From positions 1 through 41,450 of the forward strand of contig NZ_JAUYNP010000152.1 in the NCBI RefSeq assembly GCF_030696055.1: a stretch of DNA of 41,450 nucleotides, given 5' to 3'. The position numbers were made by a program, and so were the translations under genes. How positions within the stretch are numbered: the stretch's first letter is position 1; every line of letters begins with the position of its first letter. The notes beneath the pieces were generated by a model, which saw only the letters and a program-made list of their open reading frames with translations, was not told the DNA's origin and searched no databases. Positions 15,074 to 22,732 of this stretch are shown here, piece by piece. The DNA is from Pseudomonas sp. GTDB lineage: Bacteria > Pseudomonadota > Gammaproteobacteria > Pseudomonadales > Pseudomonadaceae.

Positions 15074-17143
15074 ATGATGCGTGGCCGTAGAATTCTCGCC
15101 GGGAGCCTGGCCAGCCTGTTGCTGCTGAGTGCCGCGCTGCCGATCCTGATCGCCACCTTCGACTGGAACCTGCTGCGCCCGGCCCTTAATGCCCAGGTCT
15201 CCGCGGCGCTCGACCGGCCCTTCGCGATCAACGGCGAGCTGGCCGTGGTCTGGCGCCGTGAACCCGAGGTGGATGGCTGGCGCGGGCTGCTGCCCTGGCC
15301 GCACGTGCAGGCAAGCGATCTGAGCCTGGGCAACCCCGACTGGGCCAAGGGGTCGCAGCTGGTCAGCTTCAGACGGGTGGAGTTTCGCTTGGCGCCGCTG
15401 CCGTTGCTGCTGCGCCGGCTGGTGATTCCGCGGATCGAGTTGAGCGCGCCCATGGCCAGTCTCGAGAGATTGGCCGACGGACGCAACAATTGGACCCTGG
15501 ATGCCGGCAAGGGGCGCGAGCCCGCGTCCTGGACCCTGGAGCTGGGCGAGGTCGTCTTCGACCAGGGCCGGATCAGCCTGAGCGACCCGCGCCTGAAGGC
15601 GCACCTGGAATTACAGCTCGAGCCTCTGGGCAAGCCCATTCCCTTCGCCGAGATAGTCGGGCAGAAGGCCGCGCAGATGGTCGCGAAGCAGGGCCAGGCG
15701 CAGGACTATGCCTTCGCCTGGCGGGTCAAGGGGCGCTACCAGGGCCAGGCGCTCAGCGGCAGCGGCAAGGTCGGCGGACTGCTGGCCCTGCAGGACGCCA
15801 GCAAACCCTTACCGCTGCAGGCGGACATCCGGGTCGGCGCCACCCACATAGTCCTCGTCGGCACCCTGAGCGACCCGCGTAATCTCGGCGCGTTCGACCT
15901 GCGCTTGCGTCTGTCCGGCAGCAACATGGCTCAGCTCTATCCGCTGACCGGCATGGCCCTGCCGGAAACCGGGAGCTATGCCACCGACGGCCACCTGAGC
16001 GCACAGCTGCGGGCACCGGGCGGTGCGCTGTTCCGTTACCAGCAGTTCAACGGCCGGGTCGGCGCCAGCGATATCCACGGCAGCCTGACCTACGTCGCCA
16101 GTCAGCCGCGGCCGAAGCTGTCCGGCACGCTGACCTCCGAGCAGCTGCTGTTCGCCGACCTGGCACCGCTGATCGGCGCCGACTCCAACGCCGCGAAAAA
16201 GGCCCGCGGCGCCCGCAGCCAACAGCCGGTGGGCAAGCTGCTGCCGGTGGAGAAGTTCCACACCGAGCGCTGGCGCGCGATGGACGCCGATGTGCAGTTC
16301 ACCGGCAAGCGCATAGTGCGCAGCGAGCAACTGCCGTTCAGCGACCTGCATGCCCATGTGCTGATCGACGATGGCGTGCTCAGCCTGGTGCCGCTGAGCC
16401 TCGGCGTGGCCGGCGGCACGCTGGACGCCACTGTGCGCCTGAATGGCCGCGCCGAGCCTTTGCGCGGCCAGGCGCAACTGAGTGCCCGGCATTTCAAGCT
16501 CAAGCAACTGTTACCCGACTTCACGCCGCTGCAGACCAGCCTCGGCGAGATCAATGGCGAGGCCAACCTCGCGGGCACCGGCAACTCGGTGGCGGAGCTG
16601 CTCGGCAGCGCCAACGGCGAAATGCTCCTGCTGGTCAACGATGGCACCATCAGCCGCCGGCTGATGGAGATCGCCGGGCTCAACCTCGGCAGTTACCTGG
16701 TGACCCAGCTGTTCGGCGACCGGGAGGTACGGATCAACTGCGCCATGGCCAATCTGCAGCTGCAGGACGGTGTGGCCAGGTCGCGACTGTTCGTCCTCGA
16801 CAGCGAGACCGCGCTGATCCATATCGCGGGCACGGCGAACTTTCGCAGCGAACGGCTGGATCTGACCCTCAGCCCGGACTCCAAGGGCATGCGCCTCTTC
16901 TCGCTACGCTCGCCGCTGTATGTGCGCGGCACCTTCAAGCAGCCGCAGGCCGGGGTCAAGGTCGGGCCCTTGCTGGCGCGCGGCGCCGGCGTGGTCCTGC
17001 TGGGCGCGACTGTGGCGCCGGTGGCGGGCCTGCTGGGGATGGTCGCGCCCGGCAGCGCGCGGGAAAACCAGTGCGCCCTGTTGCTGCGGCAGTTCCAGCA
17101 GTTCCAGCCGCCGCGCCCGCAACGAAAGGTCAACAGACTCTAG
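15074..17143 (+). CDS. AsmA family protein
   Basis: A 689-residue envelope protein. It starts with an uncleaved N-terminal anchor (ILAGSLASLLLLSAALPILI), then a long beta-rich periplasmic region ending in an AsmA_2-type C-terminal domain (GEINGEANLAGTGNSVAELLGSANG as one block near residues 495-520, then NLGSYLVTQLF, INCAMANLQLQDG, RSRLFVLDSETA). AsmA-like proteins are relatives of bridge-like lipid-transfer proteins and affect outer-membrane composition (family knowledge). ATG 15074 follows GAGGAG; an earlier in-frame start (15020) would place 18 residues before the anchor without support. It stands alone, bordered by repeats on both sides. Confidence 0.85.
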   Translation: MMRGRRILAGSLASLLLLSAALPILIATFDWNLLRPALNAQVSAALDRPFAINGELAVVWRREPEVDGWRGLLPWPHVQASDLSLGNPDWAKGSQLVSFRRVEFRLAPLPLLLRRLVIPRIELSAPMASLERLADGRNNWTLDAGKGREPASWTLELGEVVFDQGRISLSDPRLKAHLELQLEPLGKPIPFAEIVGQKAAQMVAKQGQAQDYAFAWRVKGRYQGQALSGSGKVGGLLALQDASKPLPLQADIRVGATHIVLVGTLSDPRNLGAFDLRLRLSGSNMAQLYPLTGMALPETGSYATDGHLSAQLRAPGGALFRYQQFNGRVGASDIHGSLTYVASQPRPKLSGTLTSEQLLFADLAPLIGADSNAAKKARGARSQQPVGKLLPVEKFHTERWRAMDADVQFTGKRIVRSEQLPFSDLHAHVLIDDGVLSLVPLSLGVAGGTLDATVRLNGRAEPLRGQAQLSARHFKLKQLLPDFTPLQTSLGEINGEANLAGTGNSVAELLGSANGEMLLLVNDGTISRRLMEIAGLNLGSYLVTQLFGDREVRINCAMANLQLQDGVARSRLFVLDSETALIHIAGTANFRSERLDLTLSPDSKGMRLFSLRSPLYVRGTFKQPQAGVKVGPLLARGAGVVLLGATVAPVAGLLGMVAPGSARENQCALLLRQFQQFQPPRPQRKVNRL

Positions 17144-17147
17144 GCAT

Positions 17148-17273
17148 GTAGGGCGGGTCATTGACCCGCGCCGATCGGTCTTCTGGTCAATGGGTTGTGC
17201 GCCGCGTTCGCACGGAGGCGGTGGTGTTGTGGGGATGGATCGGCGGGTTACGCCTGCGGCTAACCCGCCCTAC
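17148..17273. repeat. Intergenic palindrome, GTAGGGCGGGT arms
   Basis: Inverted arms at 17148-17158 and 17263-17273, with nested GGGTCA-TGACCC near 17156-17167 and CGGCGGGTTA / TAACCCGCC. Its right end supplies the TAG stop (17272-17270) of the permease gene on the minus strand. Same family as the other GTAGGGTGGG elements. Confidence 0.75.
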
Positions 17274-18040
17274 GCGCTGACCCAGCGCTGGCGCGTCCAG
17301 CCGCTGAGGGCATCGACCGCCAACACCAACAGCAGCATGGCCAGAATCACCGTGGCCGCCCGGGCTTCCTGGAACAGGCTGAGGCTGACGTAGAGCATCT
17401 GCCCCAGGCCGCCGGCACCGACGAAGCCCAGCACGCTGGCCATGCGGATATTGTTTTCCCAGCGGTACAGCGCATAGGCGATCAGCTGCGGCCAGACGCA
17501 GGGCAAGGTGCCGTAACAGAAGGCCGCCAGGTGTCCGCCACCGCCCAGGCGAATCGCTTCGGCCGGCTCCTTCGGCGCGTTCTCCAGGGCTTCGGCAAAT
17601 AGGCGTCCCAGCACCCCACTGGTGTGCAGGGCCAGGGCCAGGGTGCCGGCATTCGGCCCCAGGCCGGCGGCCAATACCACCAGTGCGGCCCAGACCAGTT
17701 CGGGAATGGCGCGCAGGGCGTTCAACAGCAGGCGCGCGCCGGTCAGGGCCAGCCAGCCCAGACGCCCGGCCGCGGGCAAGGCCAGGGCGAGCCCGAGCAC
17801 TGCCGCGAGCAGGGTGCCGATGGCCGACATGGCCAGGGTTTCCAGCGCGCCCTGAAGGATCGCGTGCAAATGCTTGGGCGAGAAATCCGGCTGGAAGAAG
17901 CCGCTGGCATAGCGGCCCATCTGGCTCAGGCTGTCGCCGCCGAGCAGTGCGCCCAGGTCTATGCCCAGGTAAGCGAAGGAGGCGAGCACCGCGGCCAGCA
18001 GCGCCAGCAGTAGCGCGTAGTTGCCCAGGCGCCTGTTCAT
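17270..18040 (-). CDS. phnE2: PhnE-type ABC transporter permease, second subunit
   Basis: A 256-residue inner-membrane permease of the phosphonate-type (PhnE) family. Several hydrophobic helices are visible, with LRAIPELVWAALVVLAAGLGPNAG and the coupling region EAIRLGGGGHLAAFCYGTLP followed by [25 protein letters not shown] (typical PhnE C-terminal block). ATG 18040 overlaps the stop of the first permease as ATGA and is preferred over a longer frame running into it. The stop codon is inside a palindromic repeat. With the neighbouring permease it forms the channel of the importer. Confidence 0.85.
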   Translation of the reverse strand: MNRRLGNYALLLALLAAVLASFAYLGIDLGALLGGDSLSQMGRYASGFFQPDFSPKHLHAILQGALETLAMSAIGTLLAAVLGLALALPAAGRLGWLALTGARLLLNALRAIPELVWAALVVLAAGLGPNAGTLALALHTSGVLGRLFAEALENAPKEPAEAIRLGGGGHLAAFCYGTLPCVWPQLIAYALYRWENNIRMASVLGFVGAGGLGQMLYVSLSLFQEARAATVILAMLLLVLAVDALSGWTRQRWVSA

Positions 18041-18864
18041 AGCAGACGCGCCCGCAGCAGGCGGCTCAGCTGGTCGGCGAGCAATACCAGGGCGAGAAAG
18101 CACAGCAGCATGCTGGCCACTTCGCCGCTGGCGAACAGGCGCAGCGACAGGTCGATCTGCTGGCCCAGGCCGCCGGCGCCGACGAAACCCATCACCACCG
18201 AGGCGCGGATCGCGCATTCCCAGCGGTACACGGTGTAGGACAGCATCTCGGCCGCGGCATTGGGCAGCACGCCATAGGCGAAGGCGGCCAGGCGCGGGCT
18301 GCCGGCCACCAGCAAGGCGCGGCTGGGGCGTGGGTCGACCGACTCGAAGATTTCCGCGTAGACCTTGCCGAGCATGCCGCCGTAGGTGATGGCGATGGCC
18401 AGCACCCCGGCCGTCGGGCCCAGGCCCACGGCGCGCACGAACAGCAGCGCCCAGACGATTTCCGGCACGCTGCGTAGCACTACCAACAGGCTGCGTACCG
18501 GCCAGCGTCCAGCCTGGGCCCACCAGGCCGGCCGCCCGCCGTGGTGTACGGCCGACAACGACAGGGCGCGGCTGGCGAGCAGGGCCGCGGGAACCGCCAG
18601 CAGCAGCGCCAGGGCCATGCCGGCGGTGGCGATGGCCAGGGTTTCCAGGGTGGCGCGGCCCAGCAGTTGGAGGAACTCGCGGTCATGGGCCAGGGGCCAG
18701 AAGTCGGCGACAAAGCGCCCCATATTGGTGGCGTTGTCGCTGTCGGCCAGCACCGCCAGGTTCAGCTCGCTAAGCCGCAGCCCCGGCCATAGCAACAGCA
18801 GCGCCAGCAGCGTCAGCGCCAGCCGTGGCCAGGCGGCCGGGTCGCGCAATACAGGTTTCAGCAT
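18037..18864 (-). CDS. phnE1: PhnE-type ABC transporter permease, first subunit
   Basis: A 275-residue permease, clearly a paralogue of the next gene: [24 protein letters not shown] and [27 protein letters not shown] match corresponding blocks there. Five to six membrane helices. The ATG at 18864 overlaps the end of the ATPase gene (TGA 18860-18858), so translation is likely coupled. Two distinct permeases instead of a homodimer occur in several PhnE-type importers. Confidence 0.85.
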   Translation of the reverse strand: MLKPVLRDPAAWPRLALTLLALLLLWPGLRLSELNLAVLADSDNATNMGRFVADFWPLAHDREFLQLLGRATLETLAIATAGMALALLLAVPAALLASRALSLSAVHHGGRPAWWAQAGRWPVRSLLVVLRSVPEIVWALLFVRAVGLGPTAGVLAIAITYGGMLGKVYAEIFESVDPRPSRALLVAGSPRLAAFAYGVLPNAAAEMLSYTVYRWECAIRASVVMGFVGAGGLGQQIDLSLRLFASGEVASMLLCFLALVLLADQLSRLLRARLL

Positions 18865-19661
18865 CGTGGAATGTGCAGGCTGTGCTGCGCCGTGAGGGGG
18901 GTGGCGGGCAACGCCTGCAACTGCTCGTTGGCATACAGCGCCTCGAGCTGCTCACGGCTGATGGCGGCGGGCGGCAGGTCGAACACCACGCGGCCCTCGC
19001 GCACCCCGATAATCCGCGGGAAATGCGCCAGGGCCAACTCCACCGCATGCAGGCTGGCCAACAGGGTCATGCCGCGGCGGCTGACTTCCTCGTTGAGCAC
19101 GCTCAGGGTGTGCCCGGCCAGCACCGGGTCCATGGCCGAGACCGGCTCGTCGGCCAGGATCAGCTCGGGCGCCTGATACAGCACCCGGGCGATGCCGACC
19201 CGCTGCAACTGGCCGCCGGACAGCTGATCGCAGCGCTCGAACAGCTTGTCGGCCAGATCCAGGCGCGCCAACGCCGCCTGGGCTCCGGGCACATCCAGGG
19301 GGTGCAGCAGGTTGAACAGGCTCTTGGCCAGCGACCACTGGCCCAGTTTGCCGGCCAGCACCGCCGTCACCACGCGCTGGCGTGGCGGCAGCGGCGGCGC
19401 CTGATGGATCAGGCCGATGCGCGCGCGCAGCTTCTGGCGCTGGCGCGCGTTGAGCTGCCAGGGCTGCTGCTCGAGCAGGCTGATCCGCCCCGTGCTGGGT
19501 CGCAGGTTGCTGGCCATCAGGCGCAGCAGGCTGGTCTTGCCGGCGCCCGAGGGGCCGATAATGGCCACTCGTTCGCCGCGGGCTAGCTGCAGATCTATGT
19601 CGCTGAGCGCCACCTGGCCGTTGGCGTGGGTCAGGCCCACGCCGCTTAAGCTGACACTCAC
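18858..19661 (-). CDS. phnC: PhnC-type ABC transporter ATP-binding protein
   Basis: A 267-residue ATPase. Walker A is GPSGAGKTS (residues ~35-43), Q-loop near IGLIHQAPP, signature [27 protein letters not shown] joins to Walker B, and the switch His is in ASLHAVELA. This fits PhnC/ importer ATPases for oxyanions. The start is GTG 19661, which overlaps the binding-protein stop as GTGA; a longer frame reaching 19934 runs antisense to the end of that gene's coding in another frame and is rejected. It energises the two PhnE-type permeases. Confidence 0.87.
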   Translation of the reverse strand: MSVSLSGVGLTHANGQVALSDIDLQLARGERVAIIGPSGAGKTSLLRLMASNLRPSTGRISLLEQQPWQLNARQRQKLRARIGLIHQAPPLPPRQRVVTAVLAGKLGQWSLAKSLFNLLHPLDVPGAQAALARLDLADKLFERCDQLSGGQLQRVGIARVLYQAPELILADEPVSAMDPVLAGHTLSVLNEEVSRRGMTLLASLHAVELALAHFPRIIGVREGRVVFDLPPAAISREQLEALYANEQLQALPATPLTAQHSLHIPRC

Positions 19662-20509
19662 TGCAACAGGCCGGCCGCGCGGGCTGCTTCCTCTATGCCT
19701 TGATAGTTTTCCGCCTGGGTGGTGATAAAACGGCTGGCGGCTTGCAGGTCGAGAATCGCCTTGTGCTCGGGGTTGGCCGGGTCGAGGGCGAGGAAGGCCG
19801 CCTGGATCTTGTCGCGCAGGCCTGCATCCAGAGTGCCGCGCACCGTCCAGTTGTAATCGAAGTAGGGCGGGGTGGTGGCGATCACCTTGACCTTGTCGGT
19901 ATCGATCTTGCCGGCGGCGACCAGCTTGTCCCACACCGAGGCGTTGAGCACGCCGCCATCGGCCTTGCCGGCCTGGACCCAGGCGGCGGTGGCGTCATGC
20001 GCGCCGGAGTAGGCGATGCGGCTGAAGAACTCTTCCGGTTTGATGCCGTCCTGCAGCATAAAATAGCGCGGCATCAGGCTGCCGGAGGTGGAAGACACCG
20101 AGCCGAAGGCGAAGGTCTTGCCTTTGAGGTCTTGCAGCGACTGCACGGCCGGGTCGGCGCTGATGATCTTGCTGGTGAATTTCTCGTCCTCGGCACGCTG
20201 CACCAGGGGAATGGCGTTGCCGGTTTTCAGGTGAGTCTGGACGAAGGTGAAACCGCCCAGCCAGGCCAGATCGATACGGTCGGCGGCTATGGCTTCGACC
20301 ACGGCGGCGTAGTCGGACACCGGGACGAACTCGACGGGCATGCCCAGTTGCTGTTCCAGGTAGGCGCCCAGCGGCTTGAACTTGCGCAGCAGTTCGGTGG
20401 GGGCTTCATCGGGGATGGCTGAGACGCGCAGCCGGTCAGCGGCTTGGGCGAGTACGGCGGTAAGGCTCAGGGCGATGCCGCAGACAGCGGCTAGGGTAGC
20501 GTTCAACAT
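19658..20509 (-). CDS. PhnD-like periplasmic binding protein (phosphonate/phosphite or putative selenate)
   Basis: A 283-residue periplasmic protein. The signal peptide ([18 protein letters not shown]) is cleaved near Ala23. Family blocks: [21 protein letters not shown] at the mature start, [24 protein letters not shown], and [16 protein letters not shown], where STSG corresponds to the oxyanion-binding loop of PhnD. The DEAP start and this operon order (binding protein, ATPase, two permeases) also fit the Pseudomonas group annotated as putative selenate importers, so the ligand may be phosphonate, phosphite or selenate. No C-P lyase, phosphite dehydrogenase or selenium gene is in the window to decide. 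First gene of the four-gene operon. Confidence 0.82.
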   Translation of the reverse strand: MLNATLAAVCGIALSLTAVLAQAADRLRVSAIPDEAPTELLRKFKPLGAYLEQQLGMPVEFVPVSDYAAVVEAIAADRIDLAWLGGFTFVQTHLKTGNAIPLVQRAEDEKFTSKIISADPAVQSLQDLKGKTFAFGSVSSTSGSLMPRYFMLQDGIKPEEFFSRIAYSGAHDATAAWVQAGKADGGVLNASVWDKLVAAGKIDTDKVKVIATTPPYFDYNWTVRGTLDAGLRDKIQAAFLALDPANPEHKAILDLQAASRFITTQAENYQGIEEAARAAGLLQ

Positions 20510-20570
20510 GGGGTTCTCCGGTTCAATAGCGGGGAAAGCGCGCGGAGTATAAAGGGATTAGTGCTCCTGT

Positions 20571-20602
20571 GTAGGTTGGGCTGAGCGCAGCGAAGCCCAA
20601 CA
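20571..20602. repeat. Half-element GTAGGTTGGGCTGAGCGCAG
   Basis: A single arm-loop copy (GTTGGGCT ... AGCCCAAC) of the palindrome seen at 6487-6592, in the divergent region between the PhnD-like gene and the dehydrogenase gene. Confidence 0.6.
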
Positions 20603-20638
20603 CCCCGATTACCTCAGCGGGTATCTGCGTTATACCCC

Positions 20639-20711
20639 GGTGGGTTACGCGGCGCGCCGAGTCCGTGGCGGGGTTCGATGCAGACGTCCCACGCCGCTAA
20701 CCCACCCTACG
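20639..20711. repeat. Intergenic palindrome, GGTGGGTTA arms
   Basis: GGTGGGTTACGCGGCG at 20639 pairs with CGCCGCTAACCCACC ending at 20707, then CTACG. It ends about 37 bases upstream of the dehydrogenase start codon and belongs to the GTAGGGTGGGTTA family. Confidence 0.7.
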
Positions 20712-20747
20712 TTAAGATATCCACCTCCTTTGAGCTGGAGTCGCATT

Positions 20748-21650
20748 ATGTCTGCATCGATGACCACTTCCCTTCCTGCCCTGGCCTTTGCCGGTATCGG
20801 CCTGATGGGCTTGCCCATGACCCAGCGCCTGCTGGCCGCCGGTTACCCGCTGAGCGTGTGGAATCGTTCGACGGACAAATGCGCGCCGCTGCTGGCGCAA
20901 GGCGCGCACCGCGTCGACAGCCCGGCCGGGCTCTGCGCCGAGGCCAATATCGTCATGCTCTGCCTGGCCAACACCGAGGTGGTGCGTGAGGTGGTATTCG
21001 GTCCCGGCGGCATAGTCGAAGGCGCTCGGCCTGGGCAGCTGCTGGTGGATTTTTCCAGCCTGGAACCGGCGGCCACCCGGGAAATGGCCGCCGAACTGCT
21101 AGCGCGCACCGGCATGCACTGGATGGATGCGCCGGTGTCCGGCGGTACTCCCGGCGCGGCCAGCGGCAGCCTGGCGATTATGGCCGGTGGGCGCGCCGCG
21201 GATATCGAACGGGCGCGGCCGATTCTCGCGCACCTAGGCCAGCGCCTGACCCGTATGGGCGAGGTCGGCGCCGGCCAGGTGACCAAGGTGTGCAACCAGA
21301 TGATAGTGGCCTGCAACGCCCTGGTGATCGCCGAGGTGGTGGCCCTGGCGGAAAAGGCCGGGGTCGATGCCAGCCTGATCGCGCCCGCCTTGGCCGGTGG
21401 TTTTGCCGATAGCAAGCCGTTGCAGATTCTGGCGCCGCAGATGGCCGAGAGCCAGTTCGAACCGGTCAAGTGGCATGTGCGCACCCTGCTCAAGGACCTG
21501 GACACCGCGGTCAAGTTGTCCCAGCAAATCGGCTCGGCCACGCCGGTCAGCGGCCTGGCCGCGCAGCTGATGCGCCTGCATGGCAGTCAGGGCAACCTGG
21601 AATGCGACCCGGCGACTCTGGTGCAGCTCTATCGGGAGCCCAAGGCGTGA
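20748..21650 (+). CDS. Beta-hydroxyacid dehydrogenase (tartronate semialdehyde reductase / L-threonate dehydrogenase type)
   Basis: A 300-residue NAD(P)-dependent 3-hydroxyacid dehydrogenase. The N-terminal Rossmann motif is FAGIGLMGLPM; the substrate loop is DAPVSGGTPGA (residues ~128-138); the catalytic Lys is Lys180 in GAGQVTKVCNQ. These define the GarR/GlxR/LtnD/HIBADH group, which interconverts a 3-hydroxyacid and its semialdehyde or ketone. The next gene, a hydroxypyruvate or 2-oxo-tetronate isomerase, supports a role in C3-C4 sugar-acid metabolism. ATG 20748 has GGAG at a seven-base spacing; an upstream in-frame start at 20640 lies in the repeat and is rejected. Exact substrate unresolved. 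Confidence 0.83.
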   Translation: MSASMTTSLPALAFAGIGLMGLPMTQRLLAAGYPLSVWNRSTDKCAPLLAQGAHRVDSPAGLCAEANIVMLCLANTEVVREVVFGPGGIVEGARPGQLLVDFSSLEPAATREMAAELLARTGMHWMDAPVSGGTPGAASGSLAIMAGGRAADIERARPILAHLGQRLTRMGEVGAGQVTKVCNQMIVACNALVIAEVVALAEKAGVDASLIAPALAGGFADSKPLQILAPQMAESQFEPVKWHVRTLLKDLDTAVKLSQQIGSATPVSGLAAQLMRLHGSQGNLECDPATLVQLYREPKA

Positions 21651-21688
21651 CGATGACGACGTTCCAGTGGGCAGGGCAGAATTGCCTG

Positions 21689-21758
21689 GTGGGTTACGTG
21701 GCGCGCAAGTTTTATGTTGGATTTTAGGGCGCTGTTCTGCGCCACTAACCCACCCTAC
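21689..21758. repeat. Intergenic palindrome between the dehydrogenase and isomerase genes
   Basis: GGTGGGTTACGTGGCGC at 21689 pairs with GCGCCACTAACCCACC ending at 21754, followed by CTAC. It separates two genes that otherwise look like one operon. Confidence 0.72.
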
Positions 21759-21772
21759 AAAGGGGCATAGCC

Positions 21773-22567
21773 ATGAAAATAGCCGCCAACCTCTCGATGC
21801 TGTTTACCGAACTGCCGTTGATCGAGCGGGTGCTCGCTGCGGCGGTGGCCGGTTTCGATGGGGTGGAAATCCAGTTTCCCTATGAAGTGCCGGCCATTGC
21901 CCTTAAGGAGGCGCTGGAGCGCGCTGACATGCCATTGCTGCTGATCAATCTGCCGGCCGGCGACCTGCTGAGCGGAGGCGCCGGCCTGGCCGCCGTACCG
22001 GTGCGCCAGGCTGAGTTCGATGCGGCGTTGCAGCAGGCGCTGAGCTATGCCGCCATGCTGCGCCCGGCCAAGGTCAATCTGTTGCCGGGGCGGCTGGCCG
22101 AGGGCCTGAGCCGCGAGCAGGCGCTGGCCTGCCTGGTCGGCAATCTGCGCAAGGCGGCTGAGGCCTTTCAGCTGCTGGGCATAGGCGTGCTGGTGGAGGC
22201 GATCAATCCGCTGGATATGCCGGGTTTTCTGATCAATACCCCCGAGCAGCTGGACGAGCTGCTGCAAGCGGTGGATCACCCCAATCTGGCGGCGCAGTAC
22301 GACCTCTACCATATGGCGCGCCAGGGCCTGGATCTGCAGGCGGGCATCGAACTGTTGGCGGGGCGTATCGGCCATGTGCAGTTCGCCGACTGCCCCGGGC
22401 GGGGCGCGCCGGGTAGCGGCCAGCTGGATTTCGCCGCGGCCCTGGCGGCGTTGCGCCAGACCGGCTATTCGGGCTGGCTGGCGGCCGAGTACCGCCCGGG
22501 TGAGGCCGGTAGCCTGGCTAGCCTGGGTTGGCTGGCCGAGTGGCGCCAGGCCGGCGGCAGTTCGTAG
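21773..22567 (+). CDS. hyi: Hydroxypyruvate isomerase / 2-oxo-tetronate isomerase (Hyi/OtnI family)
   Basis: A 264-residue TIM-barrel isomerase. Family blocks are MKIAANLSMLFTELPLIER at the start, GFDGVEIQFPY, VLVEAINPLDMPGF with the metal-binding Glu, LAAQYDLYHM with the second ligand, HVQFADCPGRGAPGSGQLDF, and AAEYRPG with the last Glu. Hyi interconverts hydroxypyruvate and tartronate semialdehyde; OtnI acts on 2-oxo-tetronate. With a GarR-type dehydrogenase just upstream either pathway is possible, but glyoxylate carboligase (gcl) and the OtnK/OtnC partners are absent here. The stop TAG is the first part of a GTAGGGTGGG repeat, so the C-terminus may have been altered by it. Confidence 0.85.
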   Translation: MKIAANLSMLFTELPLIERVLAAAVAGFDGVEIQFPYEVPAIALKEALERADMPLLLINLPAGDLLSGGAGLAAVPVRQAEFDAALQQALSYAAMLRPAKVNLLPGRLAEGLSREQALACLVGNLRKAAEAFQLLGIGVLVEAINPLDMPGFLINTPEQLDELLQAVDHPNLAAQYDLYHMARQGLDLQAGIELLAGRIGHVQFADCPGRGAPGSGQLDFAAALAALRQTGYSGWLAAEYRPGEAGSLASLGWLAEWRQAGGSS

Positions 22568-22715
22568 GGTGGGTTAGACGCCCATTCGCCATTCGGATTG
22601 CTCGCACCCTGCCAAGAAGCGTCGTAACCCACCATGGGCGGCATGAGGTGGTGGGTTACGGCTCCCTCATGCTTGGTTTGTGTATCGGCATCCGCGTTCG
22701 GGAGCCCCACCCTAC
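22564..22715. repeat. Intergenic palindrome, GTAGGGTGGG arms
   Basis: Begins GTAGGGTGGGTTAG at 22564 (TAG is the hyi stop) and ends CCCACCCTAC at 22715, with nested GTAACCCACCATGG / GGTGGGTTAC in the middle. It separates two convergent genes. Confidence 0.75.
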
Positions 22716-22732
22716 GCCGCTCAGGCATCTGG

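Noticed and set aside
20748..22567. Complete gcl-hyi-glxR glyoxylate operon
   Set aside because: No glyoxylate carboligase frame occurs on either side; only the two enzymes are present and in the opposite order.
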